Positions 1-8,263 of a stretch of DNA of 64,000 bases are shown in pieces. A program made the translations under genes and the position numbers. The stretch lies in assembly GCA_015055625.1 (NCBI GenBank), contig SVHU01000001.1:32293-96292 (forward strand), written 5' to 3'. This DNA is from Clostridiales bacterium. Its GTDB lineage: Bacteria > Bacillota > Clostridia > Christensenellales > Pumilibacteraceae. Each line of letters starts with the position of its first letter. The stretch's first letter is position 1. The notes beneath the pieces are model-generated. The model did not search any database and was not told where the DNA came from. It saw only the letters and a program-made list of their open reading frames with translations.

Positions 1-33
1 CGCTATCGCACAGGAATAAAATGAATGCTGAGT

Positions 34-64
34 AACCATACCATCAAACGATGGTATGGTTTTT
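34..64 (+). terminator. Rho-independent terminator at the window's left edge
   Basis: A perfect 12-bp stem (34-45 with 50-61), AAAC loop and a T-run form a strong plus-strand terminator. It probably ends a gene that lies mostly left of the window. The reading frame with a TAA at 33-35 abuts the stem, but two other frames also stop within the first 25 bases, so the upstream CDS frame cannot be fixed. Confidence 0.8.
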
Positions 65-223
65 ATCGTAGTGGGAGCAAAGACAGAGAACGATGTTTTT
101 ACGGAGTAAAAAATCGTTCGCGGATACAAAGTATCCCAAAGGTCGAAGACCGCTATTGTAAATTAGAAAAGTAAGTTGATTGGAGTAATAATAGCAAATT
201 ATTTAAATTTCTAATTAAAATAA

Positions 224-252
224 TTGCTCTAAATGTTATTTTATGATATAAT
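224..252 (+). promoter_or_regulatory. Sigma-A-type promoter of rnhA
   Basis: TTGCTC (224-229), a 17-bp spacer and a perfect TATAAT (247-252). Transcription would begin near 259, which rules out the upstream in-frame ATG at 233 as the rnhA start and supports ATG 281. Confidence 0.75.
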
Positions 253-280
253 CTTAACGAAAATATTATTGGAGTTCATT

Positions 281-751
281 ATGAAAACTGTTGAAATATA
301 TACAGACGGAGCATGCAGCGGAAATCCGGGAGTAGGTGGATGGTGTGCAATTCTAATGTATAACGGACATTCTAAGGTTGTTAGCGGATACAATAAGGAT
401 ACGACAAATAATCGTATGGAGGTTTTTGCGGCAATTCAAGGGCTTGCTCAACTCAGAGAAAAATGCCGTGTAAAGCTTTACAGTGATTCTGCATATCTTG
501 TAAATGCTATAAATAATAAATGGTTAGAAGGTTGGCAGAGAAATAACTGGAAAGGTTCGGATAAAAAAGAAGTAAAAAACATAGATCTTTGGCATGCGTT
601 GTTGGCAAAAATGAAAGATCATGAAATAGAGTTTATTAAAGTAAAAGGTCATAGCGACAACGAATTTAATAATAAATGTGATGAATTTGCACGTGGTGAA
701 ATTTCCAATTACGTAAAAACGTTAGAAGAAAAAATTCCTCTCAATAGTTGA
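281..751 (+). CDS. rnhA: Ribonuclease HI
   Basis: This 156-residue protein hydrolyses the RNA strand of RNA:DNA hybrids in the cytoplasm, as in primer and R-loop removal. The N-terminus shows the family signature YTDGACSGNPG with the first catalytic Asp, and NRMEVFAAIQGL carries the catalytic Glu. A Ser-Asp-Ser (YSDSAYLV) supplies the next acidic residue, and VKGHSDNEFNNKCDEFAR holds the His and final Asp. The length matches bacterial RNase HI without an N-terminal hybrid-binding domain. ATG 281 is chosen over ATG 233 because a GGAG lies 6 nt upstream and the promoter -10 is at 247-252. It is monocistronic and its stop codon lies inside a bidirectional terminator. Confidence 0.97.
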   Translation: MKTVEIYTDGACSGNPGVGGWCAILMYNGHSKVVSGYNKDTTNNRMEVFAAIQGLAQLREKCRVKLYSDSAYLVNAINNKWLEGWQRNNWKGSDKKEVKNIDLWHALLAKMKDHEIEFIKVKGHSDNEFNNKCDEFARGEISNYVKTLEEKIPLNS

Positions 752-765
752 GAGGAATTTTTTTA
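729..765. terminator. Bidirectional terminator between rnhA and the PadR gene
   Basis: A 16-bp perfect stem (729-744 with 748-763), three-base loop and A/T runs on both sides end both convergent genes. The stem includes the rnhA stop codon and reaches the stop of the minus-strand gene. Confidence 0.85.
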
Positions 766-2511
766 TTCTTTTAATGCAAATTTTTCTTTTTTTCTAAGTA
801 TGTTAAAAATAAGAGCGCTTACAGGGAAGTTTATTGCGAAAATTAGAGGAAGAGCTAATGTAACGAAGTATTTTCCGTCAAAAGTAATTGGCATTCCCAT
901 CCAAATGTTCAAAGCATACACAATTAGAATAAGTTGAATTGTAACAACAAGCCTGAATATCATTGATGATTTGAGATTGAAGTCGTTACGTTTTTTGCTA
1001 TTTGGACGGTATATATAAATTGCTCCAGCAAAAACAGGAAGAAGAAAACATGCTATGATAGATATTATATAAAATGGAATATCATAAGAAGTATTTGCTC
1101 CGATAGCTCGTTTTCCTATAATATATATCATAAAGACTTCCATTAGCATCATTAAAAACATAATTCCAAAGTGGAAAAGTCTAAGGTATGAATCGCGATA
1201 ATAATATTGCTTTTTATAATCGTGCTTAGTATCGTAATGAGGTCTAAGTTTTACGTTTTCGCCCAATTCTTCAATGGATTCACTAAGCTTGCCAAAATTA
1301 CGTATTTTAATTTGTTCTTTAATTGAAACAGGTTTTGGATTTGGAATAATAGGTTGTGTTTGGGGTTTAGAGGGCTCTTCTTTGATTAGAGAAGCCAACG
1401 ATCTATACGTAATAGGTTCTTCTTTTTGTTGATCTGTAATGCCTGAATGTTGTACGTTGTATCTAAAAAATCCGTTTTCATAATTTTCTGCCTTTTCATT
1501 AGCTGAAAAACTGAGCGGAGGTGTAGTATTGTTTGATTTTTGTGTCGCAAAAACGTTTTGAGGCTGGTATGTAGTTTGATTAGAATTTTCATCCGATTGT
1601 TCAATCTCTTGGTGGTATGAAGCTCTAAGTGCTTCTAAACGCTTTTCGATATCATCGTCGACATCATTGCTAGTTTGAACAGTGTTGATTGAATTGTTGT
1701 TATTCTTAATTTCAATATTATCGTCAGTTCTATAAAAATAACTACCAGTATTTTGATTTAATAAAGAATTAATATATTCAGTGTTATTAATTTTAGGAAT
1801 TTCGTAATTAGTATCAGCATTTTCGCTTAATTTTGCAGTCGACTCATTTTTGATCGCTTCAACATTATTTTCGATTTTATTATTAGCATCGTTGGATTCA
1901 ACCTCAGCAAAAACAGGTGCAGGCTGAACATATTCGTTGACTGTTTCTATAATTTTAGAATCGCATACAGAGTCCTCAACTTCTACAGTTTCTTCAATTA
2001 TGACCTCTTCAGTTTCGGATTCGGTATGAGTTGCAACTTCTAGTTCGGAAACGTCCATAGAAAGTTGTTGTGGTTCTGAGATTAGTGTTTTTGGGGCGTC
2101 TTTTTCGGAGAGATCCTCTGTTTCGTCGTCACTTTCAGTGTTTACTAAAGGAGTAAGAGAGGATAAATCATATTGATTATCCGAGATAAGATTATCTATA
2201 ACCGTACGAGAATATTCGTATTCGTCTTGGCTTTGTTTGAAAATTTCTTTACCTGCTTCTGTAAGACGATAATATTTTCTACGACCGCCATTAGATGTTT
2301 GCTCGCCCCAGTATGCTTCGATAAATCCCTGGTTTTCCAATCTTTTCAAACAGCTATAAAGGGTGGGCTGTTTGAGAATATATTGCCCATGGCTTTTTAA
2401 TTCAATTTCTTTTATAATATCATAACCATATCTATCGCCGTCATATAAGGCTTTTAAGATAATGGTATTGATGTTTCCGCGAATTAGATCGCTATTAATG
2501 GTTTTTGCCAT
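763..2511 (-). CDS. PadR-family regulator fused to a C-terminal membrane domain
   Basis: This is a 582-residue protein in three parts. Residues 1 to about 110 are a PadR winged helix (GDRYGYDIIKEI, PTLYSCLKRLENQGFIEAYW, RRKYYRLTEAGKEIF). Residues 115-430 are a low-complexity acidic, Asn/Glu-rich linker likely to be disordered. Residues 442-580 hold four hydrophobic segments (about 442-465, 476-498, 517-538, 549-572). PadR proteins are normally 100-200 residues and cytosolic, so this looks like a membrane-tethered DNA-binding protein, possibly sensing a membrane signal; that function is inferred. The start at 2511 has AGGAGA upstream. A good promoter lies at 2547-2575, and a 16-nt palindrome downstream of it may be its own operator. 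Confidence 0.8.
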   Translation of the reverse strand: MAKTINSDLIRGNINTIILKALYDGDRYGYDIIKEIELKSHGQYILKQPTLYSCLKRLENQGFIEAYWGEQTSNGGRRKYYRLTEAGKEIFKQSQDEYEYSRTVIDNLISDNQYDLSSLTPLVNTESDDETEDLSEKDAPKTLISEPQQLSMDVSELEVATHTESETEEVIIEETVEVEDSVCDSKIIETVNEYVQPAPVFAEVESNDANNKIENNVEAIKNESTAKLSENADTNYEIPKINNTEYINSLLNQNTGSYFYRTDDNIEIKNNNNSINTVQTSNDVDDDIEKRLEALRASYHQEIEQSDENSNQTTYQPQNVFATQKSNNTTPPLSFSANEKAENYENGFFRYNVQHSGITDQQKEEPITYRSLASLIKEEPSKPQTQPIIPNPKPVSIKEQIKIRNFGKLSESIEELGENVKLRPHYDTKHDYKKQYYYRDSYLRLFHFGIMFLMMLMEVFMIYIIGKRAIGANTSYDIPFYIISIIACFLLPVFAGAIYIYRPNSKKRNDFNLKSSMIFRLVVTIQLILIVYALNIWMGMPITFDGKYFVTLALPLIFAINFPVSALIFNILRKKEKFALKE

Positions 2512-2525
2512 GGACCAATTCTCCT

Positions 2526-2575
2526 AAATAAATTATTATTTACTATATTATAAAACATTATCTCGAAAAAGTCAA
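2526..2575 (-). promoter_or_regulatory. Promoter and possible operator of the PadR-membrane gene
   Basis: On the minus strand TTGACT (2570-2575), a 17-bp spacer and TATAAT (2547-2552) form a near-consensus promoter. The AT palindrome AAATAA-n4-TTATTT (2526-2541) sits in the 5' leader and could be an autoregulatory PadR site. The promoter is well supported and the operator is a guess. Confidence 0.6.
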
Positions 2576-2643
2576 TGAAATATGTATTTTAATAAGTATT
2601 GTGTCTGACATAAAATGCTAAAATTATCAAAGATACCGCAAAT

Positions 2644-3705
2644 TTAGTCGTCTTTTCTTAATTTTAGTGTTTTAGCAACGTCGCGTCTTAGCTCATCACT
2701 TGTGGCTGCGTAATGTTTTTTTGTGGTATTTATATCCTTATGCCCAAGAATATCTGCAACTATATATATGTCGCGAGTATCTCGATATAGACCTGTACCA
2801 AATGTGCTTCTAAGTTTATGTGGTGTGATTTTTTTAAGAGGAGAAATTATTTGAGCATATTTTTTTACAAGATTTTCCACTGCTCTTACCGAAATTCTAG
2901 AGCCTTGTAATGACAAGAAAAATGCCTCAATATTGGCAGTTTTCTTTGCAAAATCCGCGTTTTTCTTGGAGTATTCATCTATCCATTCCAAATATTCCTC
3001 TAAAGCAATAGAAACTTCTTCCGGGAAGTATACAATTGATGTATTACCGCCTTTTCGGGTGATTTTTACAGCATTCGAGGCAAAATCAACGTCTTTTTTA
3101 TCAATTCCAACAAGTTCACTAATACGCATTCCTGTGCCTAAAAATAGGGATAAAATGGCAACGTCGCGTTTTTGTGTTAAATCATGCCAGCTTTTTTGTC
3201 TGGATGATAATCCAAAACCGCTTTCAGCTGTATCCAAAAGATCGTTAACCTCGTTATTTTCTAAAAACAATATGGGTTTTTCGTGAATTTTAACAGAATC
3301 AACTTTTTCGGCAATATTAGCGGTAATTAGGTCTTCTTTGAACAAATATTTCAAAAAAGAACGAACGGAGCATAATTTGCGTTCTTTTGCGTGCTCGTTG
3401 CATTTGTAAATTCTACCGTTACGTGTATAATATGACAAATAAGCTAAATAACGTTCCAAATCTTTTGACGTTATAAAGTCCATATCGTTAATTGTAATGG
3501 ATTTTAGATCTTTTTTGAACTTTTTTTGAGCTAAAAAGTCAAAGAATATATCTAAATCGCTTGCATAATTAACTCGGGTAAGTGGAGTTGTTCGCATTTG
3601 GATTGATAAAAAGTAATCTTCTACAAAATCAGGCAATTTTTCGCAAATTCGGTTCAATTTGTCGATATTATTCTTATCTCGGTTGTCAAAATACGATTCA
3701 TTCAT
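2644..3705 (-). CDS. xerS: XerS-like single-chain tyrosine recombinase (chromosome dimer resolution)
   Basis: This 353-residue tyrosine recombinase is expected to resolve chromosome dimers at dif. The catalytic set is complete: Arg194 (GTGMRISEL), Lys218 (TRKGG), His296 and Arg299 (PHKLR), His322 (LGHKD) and nucleophile Tyr332 (HYAAT). The N-terminal SAM-like core domain begins with a LNRICEKLPDFVEDYF-type segment. Length, N-terminus and the spaced ENNEV/GLSSR insertion before the catalytic domain match streptococcal XerS (356 residues) better than XerC/XerD (about 300). A dif-like palindrome lies about 450 bp upstream, the arrangement known for xerS/dif-SL. It lies outside the phage repeats, so it is inferred to be host-encoded and co-opted by the phage. 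ATG 3705 has GAGG upstream. A phage integrase or XerA-type protein are alternatives. Confidence 0.7.
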   Translation of the reverse strand: MNESYFDNRDKNNIDKLNRICEKLPDFVEDYFLSIQMRTTPLTRVNYASDLDIFFDFLAQKKFKKDLKSITINDMDFITSKDLERYLAYLSYYTRNGRIYKCNEHAKERKLCSVRSFLKYLFKEDLITANIAEKVDSVKIHEKPILFLENNEVNDLLDTAESGFGLSSRQKSWHDLTQKRDVAILSLFLGTGMRISELVGIDKKDVDFASNAVKITRKGGNTSIVYFPEEVSIALEEYLEWIDEYSKKNADFAKKTANIEAFFLSLQGSRISVRAVENLVKKYAQIISPLKKITPHKLRSTFGTGLYRDTRDIYIVADILGHKDINTTKKHYAATSDELRRDVAKTLKLRKDD

Positions 3706-4153
3706 AATAAAAACCTCTTATAAAGTTATTTTGTAAATAGTTTTGTAAGAAAAATAATTAAAATATGTGTAATTTTGAGTAAAAACTAATTAAAAATAAT
3801 AAAAATCTAATTTTTTTGTAAAAACAGTATAAATTTTTGCTTAAAAATTATGTAATACTGTAAATTTTACAAAAACTTAAGTATGTTTTACATAAAACAT
3901 AAAAATAACGCGGATTTAATAAAAAAATATGGTAAATTCTCAAGTTTTTACTGAATTTTGTACAAAAACGGAGTAAAAACGTTAATTAATCATATTATTT
4001 GCGACATAAACAACTAAAAAACACTAAGCTTTTGTTAATAAACGTTAAGAAAAATTTACAACTGTGTCAGACATAGAACTTACTAAATTTCCAAAGCTTG
4101 AAATTAATATATATAAATTATACAACAAAGATTGCTAAAAGTCAACCGATTTT
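3706..4153. other. AT-rich gene-free region between xerS and dif
   Basis: About 450 bases of very AT-rich sequence without a convincing ORF. It holds several GTAAAAAC-like words and ACGGAGTAAAAA at 3968-3979, which recurs inverted on the far side of the phage. A TGTGTCAGACATA at 4063-4075 also occurs, with a changed middle base, at 2600-2612 on the other side of the xerS gene. It presumably contains the xerS promoter. Confidence 0.5.
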
Positions 4154-4203
4154 AATAAACTATTCGCAAAACCGTGATTTTACGCATAGTTTATTTTCCG
4201 TCC
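4154..4203. other. attL: hybrid dif-like recombination site
   Basis: The palindrome is AATAAACTAT (4154-4163) facing ATAGTTTATT (4186-4195). The inner arms TCGCAAAA and TTTTACGC flank a central CCGTGA (4172-4177), which gives two near-identical arms of about 18 bp around a 6-bp core, the architecture of a Xer site. Bases 4169-4203 are repeated with one mismatch at 10537-10571. By the att logic the left arm is host-derived and the right arm phage-derived. The stop codon of the phage rep gene (4191-4193) lies inside it. Confidence 0.75.
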
Positions 4204-5231
4204 TCCCTTTTGAGTTTACCTCGGTAAACTGTCATTCCTCGTACGGTTTTTACTTCCTCAAGACCATACTCCACTATAATTTTTTGAAAATCTTTATCCG
4301 GGAATAAGTAGTTAATACTCTCACTCATGTTTAAGTTACGTGTGTGGTAATACAGCTTTTTTCCGTATCCTACTCTGTCAGATTGTTTGAACATGTACTT
4401 TGTCATGTAATTCGCTATTCTTCGATTGTTGTTATCCACAGGTATAACTGCCACTGTACTGAAACCGTACTTCCAGTCAATCAGATGTAAAAGCGGACTT
4501 TTATCCACGCTAGAATATAAAAACTCACCAGTTTTTTCGTCTTTTGCTGGCTCCAGACGAATGTTTGGACATTCGTTTAGAAAACCGTGGAAATGTAAAG
4601 CTTTTTTTCCGTCCTCGTTTTCCTTTTTATGGTATTCTGGAACAACCAAAATTTTAACATCTGGATTATGTTTTTTTAACCACTTCTGAAATATGCTCCA
4701 CTTCTCAATTACTTCTGCATCATCATATCGGTTAACGTGCTCTGGAGAGAACGTTAACGTTATAAAATACTGCCACTCGTTAGATATTGCGTAGTTGAAA
4801 AACTTCTGTATTGAACGGTTACGGCTGTTTTTCATACTTCGATAAAGCTTCTGGTATGTAAAACTATCTTTTATTACTTCATACGTTCCGTCTTCGCGAG
4901 GAGCTAAGAGTTTTGATCTATCAGCTTCAACGAAATTATTACCTAGAATTTCGTCTTTAATTTCCAATTCCCAAGGCTTATTATACTTTACAAACTCTAC
5001 TTCGCCGTTTGGCTCGTATCTAACTGAACAGTTATATTTTACGTAAAATTTTTGACTGGTAGCTCCGTCATATTTTGTTATTTTCTCTCGAAGTTTTGTA
5101 CATGTTCTATTGTGAGGACAAAGATTACACAGTATGCGGTCGTCGCCGCATACCCAAAACCACTCACACTCTATAAGTTTTAAGAGTTCCGTCTTTTTGT
5201 CGGAATAATTATTTTTGAATTTATCTAACAT
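4191..5231 (-). CDS. rep: HUH endonuclease replication initiator (inovirus gII-like Rep)
   Basis: This 346-residue protein would nick the phage double-stranded origin and start rolling-circle replication. Motif I is FITLTFSPEH (residues 156-165). The metal-binding HUH motif is HFH (213-215, in ALHFHGF). The catalytic tyrosine motif is YMTKYM, with Tyr275 and Tyr279 as candidates. An N-terminal four-cysteine cluster (Cys28, 35, 38, 44) suggests a zinc knuckle. It is the last gene of the phage transcript, downstream of the hairpin region that probably holds its target origin, as gII follows the intergenic region in Ff phages. Its last three codons and stop lie in attL, and the phage-side arm preserves them after excision. 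Confidence 0.88.
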   Translation of the reverse strand: MLDKFKNNYSDKKTELLKLIECEWFWVCGDDRILCNLCPHNRTCTKLREKITKYDGATSQKFYVKYNCSVRYEPNGEVEFVKYNKPWELEIKDEILGNNFVEADRSKLLAPREDGTYEVIKDSFTYQKLYRSMKNSRNRSIQKFFNYAISNEWQYFITLTFSPEHVNRYDDAEVIEKWSIFQKWLKKHNPDVKILVVPEYHKKENEDGKKALHFHGFLNECPNIRLEPAKDEKTGEFLYSSVDKSPLLHLIDWKYGFSTVAVIPVDNNNRRIANYMTKYMFKQSDRVGYGKKLYYHTRNLNMSESINYLFPDKDFQKIIVEYGLEEVKTVRGMTVYRGKLKREDGK

Positions 5232-5503
5232 TTTCTACTCCATTATACGACAAAATAGAGGATACACCTCTTCTATTACTTATGTGTTGCCAGTATCGAG
5301 TAACGGCAACACGGCAGCTGCGCACCGTCGCCCGCCCTGGCGTGCACCGATACGCAGTTAGTCCGTTAGTTCACAAACTGCCGTTCGCCCCGCATTAGCC
5401 GTTTACGTATATACGTACGTACATTTTATAGGCTTGATCACAAGAGGGCGCTCCCCTCTTGAACTCCCCATAAATATGCGGGGGTATGCTTTTATTTGTT
5501 CTT
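5232..5503. other. Phage intergenic region: probable replication origin and packaging hairpins
   Basis: This 270-bp gene-free stretch is strikingly GC-rich against AT-rich surroundings. It contains GTGTTGCC/GGCAACAC (5284-5291 with 5305-5312, 13-nt loop), CAAGAGGG/CCCTCTTG (5441-5448 with 5454-5461), CCCC/GGGG around 5466-5484, and the alternating TACGTATATACGTACGTA tract near 5404-5421. Filamentous phages keep their origins and packaging signal in such an intergenic region next to gII, and here it sits between zot and rep. The nick site itself cannot be assigned from sequence alone. Confidence 0.65.
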
Positions 5504-6625
5504 TTACTTTTCCGGGTTAACTAAGGGATATAAATCCCGGCGTTGAAGCCCCGAAAAAGCTTTGTTATAGCTCAAAGTTTCCTTCTTCGCTTTATAATTT
5601 GTTCTATAACATCTACTGTCATATATAAAATCTTTATTTAAGGGCATATAATACACTTTCTTTTCAAGCTCGGTTTTTCCAGTTTCAGTTTCCGTATTAG
5701 AATACGTTACACTTTGGAATTTGAAAAAACCAATCTTGTTAAGAAATTTTTTAATATAGAATATGGGTTTATATAAGAAATTTACATTTATAGGGAAATC
5801 GTAGATGTAATCTTCTAACCAATTTATAAAATCTAACATCCAATTTGGACGCAAAATTTTCTCATTTTTAATAATGTACTCATTCATTGCTACGTTGTTA
5901 CGAATAAACTTACGTAGCTCTGAAGACTTTTGACTTACGAAAATAAAATGGAAATTTCCGTAATGTCTGACTTTAGAAATGAAGTCTGCTCCAGGCGACT
6001 CTTCCGCACGTTCTTCAGCTGTCGGAGTTCCAACGGCAGGAAAGTCTAGCTTTGCTTCGTCATATAAACACACGCTACCGTACGGCAGTCGGATATACTG
6101 AAGAACATGATCACGTTTCAGCTCCATAACTTTTAAGCCGTCAACAAATATTGGAACAGTCGAAAATAAACCGGGAAAGCAGTCTTCGTGAGCATCCCAA
6201 AATTCTATATATTCCTCCAATTCTTTGAAGTCTTTAGATAAAATTTCGTCTTTCTCGACTGCTTTACGGTTTGCTTTATATAATTTGTATGTCTTACGAA
6301 TAACGTCGTCCTGTTCTTCAGCTAAAGAGATTGCATAATCTATTCCTGTTAACGTCTTTCCTGTTCCGTTCTCACCGCATTTTATAACCGTGAAATTAGA
6401 ACTATAAGCGTCTTGTCTTCTGGATGCAGACCTTATTGCTATACAGCACTTGAAAAAGCGAATAAGGTACTTTACTGTAAAAATTTCAAAAAAGATCTGG
6501 AACGGACATACGAACCTTTGAAGCCAGGCATACCAAGAAGAATAATCCCACGTACAAAACATTAAGGTACCAAAAATTGAAACTGGAATAAAATAATATA
6601 TAAAAGTATAAATGTTCCTTCTCAT
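5504..6625 (-). CDS. zot: Zot/pI-like filamentous phage assembly ATPase
   Basis: This 373-residue inner-membrane ATPase is expected to drive phage extrusion. Two hydrophobic segments precede the ATPase (about residues 5-25 and 36-62). Walker A is GENGTGKT (84-91) and Walker B is SVCLYDE (184-190). A glycine-poor KVRHYGNFHFIFVSQKS segment resembles sensor regions of Zot-domain proteins. The topology differs from Ff pI, whose transmembrane helix follows the ATPase; here the helices are N-terminal, a variant that may suit a single-membrane host. It follows the small membrane gene after 8 bp and precedes the hairpin region and rep. Confidence 0.85.
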   Translation of the reverse strand: MRRNIYTFIYYFIPVSIFGTLMFCTWDYSSWYAWLQRFVCPFQIFFEIFTVKYLIRFFKCCIAIRSASRRQDAYSSNFTVIKCGENGTGKTLTGIDYAISLAEEQDDVIRKTYKLYKANRKAVEKDEILSKDFKELEEYIEFWDAHEDCFPGLFSTVPIFVDGLKVMELKRDHVLQYIRLPYGSVCLYDEAKLDFPAVGTPTAEERAEESPGADFISKVRHYGNFHFIFVSQKSSELRKFIRNNVAMNEYIIKNEKILRPNWMLDFINWLEDYIYDFPINVNFLYKPIFYIKKFLNKIGFFKFQSVTYSNTETETGKTELEKKVYYMPLNKDFIYDSRCYRTNYKAKKETLSYNKAFSGLQRRDLYPLVNPEK

Positions 6626-6633
6626 TTATAACC

Positions 6634-6897
6634 TCACTTATTTCGGTTATCTCGTCGCTCAGACTTTTTACGCTTTTTGCCTTTAAACGTGTTAGATATT
6701 TTTTTAATACCGTTAGATAATACTTTTAGAACTTTTTTAAACCCCTGCAGGAAAATGTCTAAAAAGACCTTTATTTGATCGTGAAAAATAATTACAATTA
6801 TAAGGAAAACTATAGCCCAGAAAAAATACTTCACTTCATTCATTGAAGTTCCGAAAATTCCGAGAATATAATCTCCAAAACCGTTACAACCTGTCAT
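6634..6897 (-). CDS. Small single-pass membrane protein of the phage (candidate coat protein)
   Basis: This 87-residue protein has a short N-terminus, one hydrophobic helix (about 21-41), an amphipathic stretch and a strongly basic tail ending GKKRKKSERRDNRNK. N-out topology with a basic cytoplasmic end resembles inovirus coat proteins, and its place just before zot resembles minor coat gVI. The assignment as a virion protein is inferred. ATG 6897 is chosen over an upstream in-frame start because it overlaps the preceding stop as TAATG, typical of translational coupling. It lacks the cleavable signal peptide usual for major coat precursors. Confidence 0.6.
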   Translation of the reverse strand: MTGCNGFGDYILGIFGTSMNEVKYFFWAIVFLIIVIIFHDQIKVFLDIFLQGFKKVLKVLSNGIKKISNTFKGKKRKKSERRDNRNK

Positions 6898-7556
6898 TAT
6901 TCTACTACCTCCACAAGTTCGTAATAAGTTTCTAGTACGGTTATTTTCCCACCGAAAAACAACCAATAGTTAGTGCAATCTTCTAAATCTTTAGTTATTT
7001 GGCAACTCAAACCATTTTCAGCTATAAAATAGAATTTTAACTGAGAATCAGTCCAATCTACACCGCAATAAATATTCTGATGACTAGGCGATTGACATAA
7101 ATTATTTGCGCCGGTACATCTTAATATTACAGGAACGCCTACCTCAGCAAAAGTTTTGCCTTTAGTACCATTCAGAATATACAAATCCGACGAAAGTTTC
7201 CAACCTAAATCTTTATAATTTACAGTGTAAACCCTTCCATAATAATTGGAAGGAAGAGTTAACCTGGTGTATAACTCAGAATAGCTACCTGTATCTACGT
7301 CAGATACTGTTATAAGGCCAAGAGGTTGAGCTTCAGATATTACATACTGTAAAAAATCTATTCCGTTATCTTCTGTTGTGTTTTCGTCATTAAGACCTTT
7401 AAATTCCCAAAGAACCTTTTCTTGTGTCTTTTCTACTCGAATATAGTTCTTTACGGAAGTTATATTTTCCTGAGTTTTTGTGCATCCAGATATTGGAAAA
7501 ACTAAAATCATAATTAAATATATAAAAATTAATATTGAAAATCTTTTCATTGTCAC
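6897..7556 (-). CDS. Predicted lipoprotein of the phage
   Basis: This 219-residue protein starts with a lipoprotein signal peptide: basic MTMKR, a hydrophobic core and lipobox ISGC at about residue 25. The mature part contains paired cysteines (CTGANNLC, IYCGV, LSCQ, DLEDC) and beta-rich character. It overlaps the previous gene by 4 nt and the next by 1 nt, so it is co-translated. A lipoprotein is not part of the textbook filamentous set. It may act in exclusion, in extrusion through the Gram-positive envelope, or as a surface-anchored adsorption factor; none is proven. Confidence 0.7.
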   Translation of the reverse strand: MTMKRFSILIFIYLIMILVFPISGCTKTQENITSVKNYIRVEKTQEKVLWEFKGLNDENTTEDNGIDFLQYVISEAQPLGLITVSDVDTGSYSELYTRLTLPSNYYGRVYTVNYKDLGWKLSSDLYILNGTKGKTFAEVGVPVILRCTGANNLCQSPSHQNIYCGVDWTDSQLKFYFIAENGLSCQITKDLEDCTNYWLFFGGKITVLETYYELVEVVE

Positions 7557-8248
7557 TTACTTCCTTTTTCCTTTTTTCTTTTTTTATGTTTATCTCTTCT
7601 CGTGTAAGATATAACAAGAGCAATAATCGCTATAAGTAGTATTGGAATAAAAATAAACTTAAAATCAAAATCTTTCGCAGATTTTTTAGGCGTTTCAACC
7701 GGGGGAAGTGTTTCAGTAAGAGTTCCGGCAATGCTTCCTTCTTCCTCTTTTTTTACAAATACATATGTTGCTAAAACAGTTGAAGTAGTATTATCAAAAA
7801 CCTCTAATTTATTTAATTCTCCAGTTGTAGAATAATAAGGAATTACTTGTATAAGCTTTTCATAAATTGAGGTTGTATAATCAACTTTATTATCTAAAAA
7901 ATTACCTTCATAATCATAATATGTTCGTATTTGGATAAAACCAAATAAAGAAGACTGGTAAATAAAACAAATATTGTTGCTACTATATTCAATATTTAAT
8001 AAAAAAAACTCATCTGTTCCTAAATCTATAGGTTTACCGTCTAAACTATCCTGAAATCTACCTTCGAAATCATATTCGTAAACTGTTGTAGGTTTAGGTA
8101 AAGATTCTACGATGTCTGACCATTCACGAGGACGACTATAACTCGGAAAAAAATTGCCACTGCCAGAACCTGATCCAGCAATGGCAATATAAAATAAATA
8201 TCCTAAACCTACTAAAGCAACGCCTCCACCAACAATAGCAAGTTCCAT
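7553..8248 (-). CDS. pIII-like candidate adsorption/minor coat protein
   Basis: This 231-residue protein has an N-terminal hydrophobic, Gly-rich segment (about 4-25) followed by GSGSGSG. An extracytoplasmic domain of about 140 residues is rich in Tyr/Phe/Asn. A Thr/Pro linker (TETLPPVETPKK) leads to a C-terminal transmembrane helix (about 196-215) with a very basic tail. A surface domain, flexible linker and C-terminal anchor is the layout of inovirus adsorption protein pIII, and the position upstream of the zot-proximal membrane gene agrees. No sequence family is recognised. ATG 8248 has AACGGAGGTTTTT upstream, a good ribosome site. Confidence 0.6.
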   Translation of the reverse strand: MELAIVGGGVALVGLGYLFYIAIAGSGSGSGNFFPSYSRPREWSDIVESLPKPTTVYEYDFEGRFQDSLDGKPIDLGTDEFFLLNIEYSSNNICFIYQSSLFGFIQIRTYYDYEGNFLDNKVDYTTSIYEKLIQVIPYYSTTGELNKLEVFDNTTSTVLATYVFVKKEEEGSIAGTLTETLPPVETPKKSAKDFDFKFIFIPILLIAIIALVISYTRRDKHKKRKKEKGSK

Positions 8249-8263
8249 AAAAACCTCCGTTTA

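Noticed and set aside
233-280. Upstream in-frame ATG extending RNase HI by 16 residues
   Set aside because: It lies before the -10 box at 247-252, and a proper ribosome site precedes ATG 281.
2644-3705. Tyrosine recombinase as the phage's own integrase
   Set aside because: It lies outside the direct repeats and resembles XerS with a dif upstream; host ownership is more likely, though not proven.
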